Below are positions 33,977-41,641 of a stretch of 64,000 nt of DNA, one piece after another. Position numbers and translations under genes: made by a program. Position 1 is the stretch's first letter. Every line of letters starts with the position of its first letter. Location of the stretch: the NCBI GenBank assembly GCA_963666475.2, contig OY762821.2:682001-746000 (forward strand). The letters are read 5' to 3'. The notes beneath the pieces were generated by a model, which did not search any database, had not been told where the DNA came from, and saw only the letters and a list, made by a program, of their open reading frames with translations. The DNA is from JBFHIZ01 sp963666475. Its GTDB lineage: Bacteria > Bacillota > Clostridia > Lachnospirales > Lachnospiraceae.

Positions 33977-35326
33977 TTATTCGAGGTTTTGTATTGGAAA
34001 GCGGATTTTTAAAAAGAACATATTGTGTTTCGTTTCAATGGATACCTGACCACCATATAACTCCGTAATATATTTTATGGATTTGATTCCAAAACTGTGT
34101 CTTGCAGTATCTTCTTTAGAAGTAACGGGAAGGTTGTTCTCTAAAAGTATGGTCCCTTCGAAGTAATTGGATTCTTCGATCTCAATGTACTGATCATTTA
34201 CTTGGCAAATCAGACTAATCAGCTTATTTTCAGGCTCATTTAATTTCTGTACTGCTTCAAAAGCATTGTCAATGATATTTGAGAAAAGAGAATAAGTTTG
34301 TACGGGAGTAAGGAACAGTAGTTTTTTTCCATCTGCCATACATAAGAATTTAATTTTATGTTTCTGACATAACATTGATTTTTCGGATAGAATGATATCT
34401 AATACTTTATTTCCTGTTTTAATGTTGGCATCATAGAACTGAATTGCTTCATTTAAGGAAAATAATTCTTCGGAAGATAAACGATCTTCAAAATTTGTGA
34501 TGACTTTTTTTAGATTATGGCACTTCATATTGATAACATCCATATTCGCTTTGACGGATTCGAACTGCACCATATCCTGCTTCCATAATTGATTTAAGAT
34601 TTGGATTTGTTGTTCTTTTTCGTTTTGAGACAAAATACCTCCACAAGCGAATAGAACAATAATTCCAAATCCGATGCAGAAGATTTTAACTATGACATTT
34701 AGAACAAAACTTTCCGATTCATAAACTCTTGAAATGCAAATCAATACATTAACTGTAAGGATTACAAAAAAGGAGAGAATGATAACATTTTTATTGATTT
34801 CTTTTTTTTGTCCGAGAGTACTTTTGGGAGAAAAGAAATGTGCTAGTAACCAATATAATGAGATTTGATATATAAAATAAATGACTAGTTCCGTAGAAAA
34901 AGATAAATTCGCACTTGGATAAAGTGAAATTGTTTTCTTATCGTCAATTCCTAAAATATTCTGTATTAGAGGATAAAATTTCCCCACAACCTGATTTGCT
35001 GCTGCACCAGAACAGTAGACTAACAAAATATTTGCCAAGCGATTTTCAAAACAAATAAAAGTAAACATCAGATTTAGGATAGTTACGGCAAGATAACAAA
35101 GAACGCGTACCAAAAGACTATTATAAGTAGTATGTATGAAAGCAAGCAATAAACATGCTCCTAGACCAATCAGGATGGAAAAGATAATTCTGAATATAAA
35201 TAAATTCCTTTTATTTAGTCTTTTTGCAAAAAACATAATAGCAATTTGAGAATTTAAAAAGGTAAAGAAAAATGAATAGCTTTGTAAGGTGTAGATACCT
35301 AGTATTGAGGAAATAAATTCAATCAT
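33977..35326 (-). CDS. GHKL-type sensor histidine kinase (pair 2)
   Basis: A 449-residue AgrC-like kinase. Six to seven hydrophobic helices occupy residues 8-235. The likely phospho-acceptor is His270 in MKCHNLKK. The ATPase domain has N-box YSLFSNIIDNAFEAV and G-box HSFGIKSI. Its start overlaps the response-regulator stop by 4 bases. The pair is divergent from cassette 2, whereas pair 1 is in tandem with cassette 1. No peptide pheromone gene is present. The signal sensed is unknown. Confidence 0.88.
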   Translation of the reverse strand: MIEFISSILGIYTLQSYSFFFTFLNSQIAIMFFAKRLNKRNLFIFRIIFSILIGLGACLLLAFIHTTYNSLLVRVLCYLAVTILNLMFTFICFENRLANILLVYCSGAAANQVVGKFYPLIQNILGIDDKKTISLYPSANLSFSTELVIYFIYQISLYWLLAHFFSPKSTLGQKKEINKNVIILSFFVILTVNVLICISRVYESESFVLNVIVKIFCIGFGIIVLFACGGILSQNEKEQQIQILNQLWKQDMVQFESVKANMDVINMKCHNLKKVITNFEDRLSSEELFSLNEAIQFYDANIKTGNKVLDIILSEKSMLCQKHKIKFLCMADGKKLLFLTPVQTYSLFSNIIDNAFEAVQKLNEPENKLISLICQVNDQYIEIEESNYFEGTILLENNLPVTSKEDTARHSFGIKSIKYITELYGGQVSIETKHNMFFLKIRFPIQNLE

Positions 35327-36033
35327 TTTGCACCCCCTAAATATTCTACAAATTTTTCTACAAAGTTTTTTTTCTTAGGGAAACTGATTTGGAGTGACTT
35401 TCCGTTAACGTAGGCATTCATGCCTTCGATCTTTGAGACATGTGCCAAGTTTACTAACAAAAAATTATTGCAGCGTATAAAGTTCATGCCTTCTAATTGT
35501 GACTCAGCGTTTTTTAAGGTTTGATACTGCTTAAATTCTCCTTGAAGAGTGTGGTAAGTACAATGGTGCTGTTGCACCTCTACATATAAGATTTGATCTA
35601 TGGATAGTTTTGCAAATCCAGAATCGGATTTGATTATTATGTGTTTTTCATCTTTTTGCAGAGATAACTTGTCAAGAATTCTAGTAAATTTAAGTTTGAA
35701 TTCTGGGAACTGAAGAGGCTTTAATATATAATCCAATGCACCTACTTCATATCCATCGATTGCATACTGTTGTATTTGAGTAATGAAAATTAAAATCACC
35801 TTGTTATCTTTTTCTCTTAGAATTTTTGCAGCATCCATGCCGTTCATCATAGGCATCATGATATCCATAAAAATGATATCATATTCTGCTTTATAATCCG
35901 TAATAAATATTATGGCGTTAGAAAAAACTGTTATTTTTATGGGAATAGAATATTCTGTAGAATAACTTTTGAGCATAGAAGTCAAGTGATCTGACTGTGT
36001 GCTGTCATCCTCTACAATTGCGATATTTAACAT
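35323..36033 (-). CDS. LytTR-family response regulator (pair 2)
   Basis: A 236-residue regulator, same length and layout as the one at 1395: receiver with E8 D9 D10, phospho-acceptor D57 in IFMDIMM and Lys in YILKPL; then a LytTR DNA-binding domain (ILYVEVQQHHCTYH, NFIRCNNFLLVNLAHV). A good ribosome binding site (AAGGAGG) precedes the ATG. It is transcribed away from cassette 2. The shared intergenic region carries direct repeats with the 21-base spacing typical of LytTR targets, so it most likely activates cassette 2 and perhaps itself. Confidence 0.9.
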   Translation of the reverse strand: MLNIAIVEDDSTQSDHLTSMLKSYSTEYSIPIKITVFSNAIIFITDYKAEYDIIFMDIMMPMMNGMDAAKILREKDNKVILIFITQIQQYAIDGYEVGALDYILKPLQFPEFKLKFTRILDKLSLQKDEKHIIIKSDSGFAKLSIDQILYVEVQQHHCTYHTLQGEFKQYQTLKNAESQLEGMNFIRCNNFLLVNLAHVSKIEGMNAYVNGKSLQISFPKKKNFVEKFVEYLGGAK

Positions 36034-36060
36034 CCGTAGAACCTCCTTGTTTATGAATGA

Positions 36061-36089
36061 AATATAACACCTTGTGTTATATAAGTCAA
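36061..36089 (-). promoter_or_regulatory. Promoter of GHKL/LytTR pair 2
   Basis: On the minus strand TTGACT (36084-36089) and TATATT (36061-36066) are 17 bases apart, about 28 bases before the regulator start. Confidence 0.75.
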
Positions 36090-36130
36090 TCTACAAGGTA
36101 ACGAAGGTTTTTTTTTCGGCATCTTGTATA

Positions 36131-36160
36131 TAGGTTACGTAGTATGAAACGAAGGTTATG
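36131..36160 (+). promoter_or_regulatory. LytTR-like direct repeats upstream of cassette 2
   Basis: TAGGTTACG (36131-36139) and AAGGTTATG (36152-36160) are 9-base direct repeats separated by 12 bases. LytTR regulators such as AgrA and AlgR bind 9-base repeats with 12-13 base spacers around a GTT core. Each repeat matches about 7 of 9 consensus positions. They end 10 bases before the -35 of the cassette promoter, the right place for activation. Confidence 0.65.
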
Positions 36161-36169
36161 CGTAGTTTG

Positions 36170-36197
36170 TTGAAATGTTGCTAAAAAAAAATAGAAT
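36170..36197 (+). promoter_or_regulatory. Promoter of cassette 2
   Basis: TTGAAA (36170-36175) and TAGAAT (36192-36197) are 16 bases apart, just downstream of the direct repeats, 46 bases before the first lipoprotein gene. Confidence 0.65.
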
Positions 36198-36242
36198 ATA
36201 AGTAAATATTTGGGAATATTCTCAAAAAAAAAGGAGGAAATT

Positions 36243-36860
36243 ATGAAAAAGCTAGTATCTATTATTTTAATGAGCATGATAATCAGTAGTATGTTAATTG
36301 GTTGCGGTGCGAATGAATCAAAGGTTATGGGGGTATATCTTTCCCCGGCAGAATTAAGTTACTCTAACATGAGACCAGAGTATAATTACTATCTAACAAC
36401 GTTCTCACAACAAGAGATCACATTGTTAGACGACAATACCTATTGCTTGCTTGTCACCAGCTCCACATTTTCAGCCATAGAATTATCTGAAAATACGAAT
36501 GATGCGAAAGGTAATGAGAGAGATAATTCAATCACAAAATACTACGGCACTTATTCCAGTCAACCAAACGAACTGGATGAAGATCTTTTGGATGTGACAT
36601 TAGAAAGTCCAACAAGAATTGTTCTTAGTAACGATCAAACATATTGGCTTGATACGGAAAACTGGACAGATGAAATGGGAAAAATTGTAATTCCGCCAGC
36701 AGGATTTGATGAATCAACTGGAGCACCAATTATGGATGAAAATGCTGAACCCTGGACATCGGAACAATATTTGTCAGGAGCTGGATTCGTTCAAATGGCT
36801 ATTCAATTAAATCAAAAGAATTCGAGTTTTGATTATACAGAGCTAACATTTGAGGAATAA
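36243..36860 (+). CDS. Small lipoprotein, first gene of cassette 2
   Basis: A 205-residue protein with a lipoprotein signal ending SSMLIGC (Cys at 21). The mature part has beta-rich segments (DDNTYCLLVTSS, PTRIVLSNDQTYWLD) and no family I recognise. The ATG at 36243 follows AAGGAGG; the earlier frame start at 36210 lies before that signal. It precedes GH3-2 by 28 bases. Two more lipoproteins recur in this operon near the GH3 genes, which suggests they are surface components of the same assembly. Function unknown. Confidence 0.8.
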   Translation: MKKLVSIILMSMIISSMLIGCGANESKVMGVYLSPAELSYSNMRPEYNYYLTTFSQQEITLLDDNTYCLLVTSSTFSAIELSENTNDAKGNERDNSITKYYGTYSSQPNELDEDLLDVTLESPTRIVLSNDQTYWLDTENWTDEMGKIVIPPAGFDESTGAPIMDENAEPWTSEQYLSGAGFVQMAIQLNQKNSSFDYTELTFEE

Positions 36861-36888
36861 AAAACTTGAGATTTTCAGGAGGTCTAAA

Positions 36889-39771
36889 ATGAACAAAAAT
36901 ATTTTTTGGAGAGGAATGACATCGCTTCTCATACTTGTTCTTTGTCTCACGAGTTTTGGTACGAGTCTTGCATTTACCAGAGAGGGCGATGTGAATTTAT
37001 TTTTAGGGACGATGCCTGAGGCAATTGCTGCAACGGAAGATACTACATATTATCCATCAGATTATGACACGATGGATGATATGAGAGAGGCACAAATGGA
37101 ATATCTGATTGAAAGTCAGATCGAAGGATCGGTGTTGCTTCGAAATGAGAACAACGCATTGCCATTATCTTCAAATGCGAGTGTGACATTGTTCGGCTAT
37201 GCCGCGGCGACACCAGTTTATCATGGAGGTTCTGGTGGTCCTTCCAATGAAGGGGTCAATTTATATGATGCTTTAATAGAAGCTGGGGTCAAGGTAAATG
37301 ATACGGTATTTCAGGCAATATTAAACACCCCATCGAAAAGAACAAAAACAGGACTGATTGGTGAAATTCCTGTATCATCCTATCAAGGAACCGAATCTTC
37401 ATATACAAATGAATATAATGATGCAGCCATCTATGTGATGAGCCGTTATGGTGGTGAAGAAGGAGATTTAAACCATGGACTACAAGGAGACTGGGAGGAA
37501 GGCGAGGAAGGTGTTCCGGAATTAGCACTTCATCAGGATGAGATTGATACTCTGAATATGATTAAAGAATCTGGGAAATTTGATAAAATTATTGTAGTAG
37601 TCAATTCGGGTTATGCAATGGAACTGGGATTTCTGGAAGAATATGGAGTTGATGCTTGTCTTTGGATAGGTTATACAGGAAATTATGGAATGACAGGTGT
37701 TGCCCAAATGTTGAACGGACAGGCAGATCCTTCAGGACGAAATGTAATCACCTACGCAGCGGACTCGCTATCTTCCCCTGCAATGCAGAATATGGGGGAT
37801 TTTACATTCTCAAATCTTACGGGGATGTATATGAACAAATACCTAGTATATGCAGAAGGAATTTATGTTGGATATAAATATTATGAGACACGTTATCAGG
37901 ATGAGATCCTTGGATTAAACAATGCAACAAGTTCTAAAGGCGTCTTTGCATCACAGAACAATGAGTGGAATTATGCGGACGAAATGGTGTTCACTTTTGG
38001 CGCGGGAATGTCCTATGCCGACTTCACACAGGAACTAAAAGATGTTATCTGGGACAGAGAGACACACACCGTAACTGCGACTGTTGAGGTAACGAACAAC
38101 GGCGATGAAGTATACAGTGGATTGTCAAAGGATGTTGTTCAGCTTTATGTACAGCTTCCATATGAAAACGGACAGGCTGAAAAAAGCGCAATACAATTGG
38201 TTGACTTTGAAAAAACTTCTTCGCTTGCGCCAGGTGAGAGCGAGACCGTTACCATTTCATGCTCTGATTATTTGTTTGCAACATATGATATGAACGCAGT
38301 AAATGGAGTGGATGAAACAAAGACAGGAGCCTATGTTTTCGATCCGGGTGAATATTATTTTTCGATTGGTGATGATGCACATGACGCGTTGAACAATGTA
38401 CTTGCTGCAAGAGAGGTTACTGGAACCTATGATGCAAACGGAGTTGAAGCATTTGGCGATATAGCAAAAGTTGTCAATTACAAATTGGATTCACTTGACA
38501 ATATGACCTATGCTGCTTCTGCAGTTACTGGCGAAACTGTTTCAAATCAGTTCGAAGATCGCGACATCAATTATTTTATACCGGATGAGGTGACCTATTT
38601 AACCCGTGCTGACTGGAATACATTCCCAGATACAGTCGAAACTTTAACTGCAACAGATGAAATAAAAACACTGATGGAAACATCAATTTATGAAAAACCT
38701 GCGGATGCTCCAGATTATACTACGTTTACTTTTAATGCTGATAATGGAATAAGCCTGTTAGAAATGAAAGAGGTATCGATTGATGATCCGAAATGGGAGG
38801 ATTTTATTGATCAGTTATCGGTTACTGAGCTTGCACAGCTTGTTGGTGACAAGATGGGGCTTGATGCAATAAGTTCTATTGGGTTCCCTGCATATGCAGG
38901 AGGAGATGGCCCAGATGGCCATCAACAAGGGACCTTATTTAATGCAGAAATGGTAGCATCTTCATCGTTTAGTAAAGAAATTTTAGCTGCAAGAGGATAT
39001 TTTTTGGGAGAAGAAAGTTATTGGATTGGATTCCGACAGATTTATGCTCCAGGTGGAAATAATCATAGAACCCCATATTCTGGACGTAATTTTGAATATT
39101 ACTCAGAGGATTCCATCATGTCATATTTATGTGGAGAAGAACAGACACTTGCTATGGCATCAAAAGGATGTGTTGGAACAATCAAACATTTCTGCGGTAA
39201 TGATCAGGAGACGAATCGTCATGGAGTGGCAACATTTATGACGGAACAAACATATCGACAGTCTACCATGAAAGGATTTGAAGGTGCCTTGCAGCAAGGA
39301 TTTTCACTAGGTACTATGACAGCATACAATCGAATTGGATGTATACCAACATCGGCAGATTACGCAACAATGACTACCGTATTACGTAATGAATGGGGCT
39401 TTACAGGAATAAACTTGACCGATTCTTCCAAAGACTCTGCATCTTATATGGGAACAGCAGCATGTATCGATGCTGGTACCAACCAGTTCAATAATGATCC
39501 AGATCGATCTACCGAAGCTTCCAACCTGCTTACTAAAGATAAGGATGGACATATCTGGAGCAAACTAAGAGAGAGTGCAAAATATTATTTATACACGATG
39601 AGTCACTCGAATTTAGTGAACGGATTGTCAGAGGAAGTGGTTGTTGAGAACTATGTACCATGGTGGAAACCAACAATGATCGTATTAGATGCAGCAATTG
39701 GTCTGCTTATGATCGGAAGCCTGATATTATACTTACTGGCAACCTATGGGAAAAAGAAAAGGGAGGTTTGA
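36889..39771 (+). CDS. Membrane-anchored, domain-permuted GH3 glycosidase (GH3-2)
   Basis: A 960-residue GH3 protein with the same permuted order and two-end anchoring as GH3-1. An N-terminal helix lies at about residues 8-27 and a C-terminal helix at about 930-955 with a KKKREV tail. The sandwich domain starts with EGSVLLRNENNALPL; the barrel part has GGDGPDGHQQG, SGRNFEYYSEDS, TIKHFCGNDQETNR and nucleophile Asp845 in GINLTDSS. Of the three copies only this one keeps the usual DGP motif. I chose the ATG at 36889 after AGGAGG, not the frame opening at 36850. The stop is 1 base before the start of the small membrane protein gene. Confidence 0.88.
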   Translation: MNKNIFWRGMTSLLILVLCLTSFGTSLAFTREGDVNLFLGTMPEAIAATEDTTYYPSDYDTMDDMREAQMEYLIESQIEGSVLLRNENNALPLSSNASVTLFGYAAATPVYHGGSGGPSNEGVNLYDALIEAGVKVNDTVFQAILNTPSKRTKTGLIGEIPVSSYQGTESSYTNEYNDAAIYVMSRYGGEEGDLNHGLQGDWEEGEEGVPELALHQDEIDTLNMIKESGKFDKIIVVVNSGYAMELGFLEEYGVDACLWIGYTGNYGMTGVAQMLNGQADPSGRNVITYAADSLSSPAMQNMGDFTFSNLTGMYMNKYLVYAEGIYVGYKYYETRYQDEILGLNNATSSKGVFASQNNEWNYADEMVFTFGAGMSYADFTQELKDVIWDRETHTVTATVEVTNNGDEVYSGLSKDVVQLYVQLPYENGQAEKSAIQLVDFEKTSSLAPGESETVTISCSDYLFATYDMNAVNGVDETKTGAYVFDPGEYYFSIGDDAHDALNNVLAAREVTGTYDANGVEAFGDIAKVVNYKLDSLDNMTYAASAVTGETVSNQFEDRDINYFIPDEVTYLTRADWNTFPDTVETLTATDEIKTLMETSIYEKPADAPDYTTFTFNADNGISLLEMKEVSIDDPKWEDFIDQLSVTELAQLVGDKMGLDAISSIGFPAYAGGDGPDGHQQGTLFNAEMVASSSFSKEILAARGYFLGEESYWIGFRQIYAPGGNNHRTPYSGRNFEYYSEDSIMSYLCGEEQTLAMASKGCVGTIKHFCGNDQETNRHGVATFMTEQTYRQSTMKGFEGALQQGFSLGTMTAYNRIGCIPTSADYATMTTVLRNEWGFTGINLTDSSKDSASYMGTAACIDAGTNQFNNDPDRSTEASNLLTKDKDGHIWSKLRESAKYYLYTMSHSNLVNGLSEEVVVENYVPWWKPTMIVLDAAIGLLMIGSLILYLLATYGKKKREV

Positions 39772-39772
39772 A

Positions 39773-40186
39773 ATGATCACAAGATTTTTTGAAAACAGAA
39801 AAACGGGATTTTATCTTTCGCTTCTTGCATCCGTGGTAGCAGTGCTCACTTCTGTGGCTTATGTACTTGTTTACCAACTTACCGCAGGTAATGAAGTGGA
39901 TCGAGTATTTAATTGGCTGACGTTTGTATTTATACTGGCAGGAGGGATCGCTGGAATTATTGCACTGAATACCCGGACAACTTTTAGTCCGATGATCGTG
40001 ACCGCACTTTTTTCTGTAGCCTTTGCAAATCATGTGGTCGAGTTTGCCTACCCACTTGCAGATGCAATTACTGGAGTTCCATTTTTTGGAGGCAATTTTA
40101 ACATGGCACTTGTTTTTACTATCTTTTTTAGTATAGTAACGATCTGTCAACTGATATCAACATTTATGAAACAAAATAAATTATAG
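39773..40186 (+). CDS. Small four-helix membrane protein coupled to GH3-2
   Basis: A 137-residue protein with hydrophobic helices at about residues 11-35, 46-64, 74-98 and 111-132 and a basic end (KQNKL). The start at 39773 follows GGGAGG. Together with the protein at 13503 it forms a repeated GH3-plus-small-membrane-protein pair, similar in size and topology but not obviously in sequence. The first helix region (GFYLSLLASVVAVLTSVAYV) resembles the corresponding region of the other (TLLLAVISCVIYVV). Family not recognised. GH3-3 at 48992 has no such neighbour. Confidence 0.8.
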   Translation: MITRFFENRKTGFYLSLLASVVAVLTSVAYVLVYQLTAGNEVDRVFNWLTFVFILAGGIAGIIALNTRTTFSPMIVTALFSVAFANHVVEFAYPLADAITGVPFFGGNFNMALVFTIFFSIVTICQLISTFMKQNKL

Positions 40187-40197
40187 GAGAACGTAAA

Positions 40198-41538
40198 ATG
40201 AAGAAATCATTATTATTTTTATTATCATTGGTATTTTTGATGGGTATTCTTACTGCGTGTGGAACAAATAATACAGCAAATTCCACAGATCAGAATGCAA
40301 CAGAAGAGGTGATTGCAAAAAGTTATCAGTTTGAAGCAAGGTATGAGGAAAGTGGAGAGTACAGTGCATATTTAAGCGCAGCGTTTTTAATGGATCTGCA
40401 TGAAGATGGAAGTGCAGTATGTGACAAGTATTCTTTTGGTACCTACGATACTTCGGATGTGGATACGAATGAATCATATTATCAGAGCTATTTATCTGGA
40501 ACATGGAAAGAAGTAGAAAAAGATGGAGTATTATGTCTGCAGATTAAGCTAGCTCATATTGATGAAACTGGTGCAGAAACTATGAATGAAACATATTATG
40601 CATATGCTGTAGATGGAAATTACAGTTTTGATATGACATTCCCTCTAACACCAGGTCAGTCATATACTCGTACCGTAACCATGTTGGGAAGGGAAGGAAA
40701 AGTTTATACAGACGATAATGATTTTATATTGGCTTACAAACTTGATTTTGTTGCCCCTGAAAGTGTTGGGACTTTTGCTGATTTAGAACAAGATGGAACG
40801 GCATATCTTCAGATGGACGGGACCTTATTAGTATATGCAGGATATGACAAATTTGCAGAAGGAACATGGAGCAAAAATTCTGAAGGAATTGTAATTACTA
40901 TTGAAGGTGAAAATGTAGAAGTTACAATGGACGGAAACAAAGGAACATTTACATATAGTCGTTCAATGGGAGGCTCTTACTCAACGGATTACATTTTTGT
41001 TTGTGAAGATATTACATTAATCAGTGATTTGGAAGCTTCGCTGATAACAGGTAGTGAGGAAAGTGGATATGCAACACAGCTTGATTTAGGTGGAAATGTT
41101 ACGACGGCGACACTGATATTAAATGATGACGGGACGGCCATCTTTAATGCATTCGTGGAGATTACATGTAACTACGAAACGGTAGGTTCCGTAGTTGTTT
41201 TATCCGCCGATGGATTAGTAGATTATGCAGAACAGATTTGGCGTGTCATTTCGCATACATATCTTTTAAATGAAGATTTTACAATGACTCCTGTAAAAAA
41301 TGTTTATCTTGCAGGAGATCTAATACTGATTGCATTAGATGACATGAATATGAAGGTAGAATTTCCATCTTATGGAATGGGAAGAGAAGGCTTTACGTAT
41401 ACACTAAGTGAAGATGGAAGTAAACTTAGTGTGACTTCCCCAAGTGAAGATGAAATGGGAGCTTTTGCTCAGGTATGGCAGGGATCAGGCGCAGAAAATT
41501 GGACGATTGAAGGAAATGTAGCAACAAAGATTGAATAA
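40198..41538 (+). CDS. Beta-rich lipoprotein of cassette 2
   Basis: A 446-residue protein. The lipobox ILTACG (Cys at about 21) marks a surface lipoprotein. The mature part has repeated beta-strand modules, each with a D-G-x-A-x-L/F strand and a turn such as EGTWSKNSEG and SGTWKEVEKDG (roughly residues 60-160, 180-270 and 290-440). The W in each SGTW/EGTW turn is conserved between repeats. It has no catalytic motif I recognise. Glycan-binding or assembly-scaffold roles are guesses. AGGAGA precedes the ATG, 11 bases after the small membrane protein gene. Confidence 0.75.
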   Translation: MKKSLLFLLSLVFLMGILTACGTNNTANSTDQNATEEVIAKSYQFEARYEESGEYSAYLSAAFLMDLHEDGSAVCDKYSFGTYDTSDVDTNESYYQSYLSGTWKEVEKDGVLCLQIKLAHIDETGAETMNETYYAYAVDGNYSFDMTFPLTPGQSYTRTVTMLGREGKVYTDDNDFILAYKLDFVAPESVGTFADLEQDGTAYLQMDGTLLVYAGYDKFAEGTWSKNSEGIVITIEGENVEVTMDGNKGTFTYSRSMGGSYSTDYIFVCEDITLISDLEASLITGSEESGYATQLDLGGNVTTATLILNDDGTAIFNAFVEITCNYETVGSVVVLSADGLVDYAEQIWRVISHTYLLNEDFTMTPVKNVYLAGDLILIALDDMNMKVEFPSYGMGREGFTYTLSEDGSKLSVTSPSEDEMGAFAQVWQGSGAENWTIEGNVATKIE

Positions 41539-41561
41539 GAAATATAGATTATGCTAATAGT

Positions 41562-41591
41562 AAAGCACCAGGCATTTTCGTCTGGTGCTTT
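41562..41591 (+). terminator. Internal terminator/attenuator inside cassette 2
   Basis: AAAGCACCAG (41562-41571) pairs perfectly with CTGGTGCTTT (41582-41591), but only TTTCTAAAT follows. A second small dyad, TGGCC/GGCCA at about 41604-41621, lies before the GH2 ribosome binding site. With no clear new promoter between, partial termination would make the distal cytosolic genes less abundant than the surface genes. Confidence 0.6.
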
Positions 41592-41641
41592 CTAAATATA
41601 TATTGGCCATTTCGAAGGCCATGGGCAAGAATGGAGAACAA

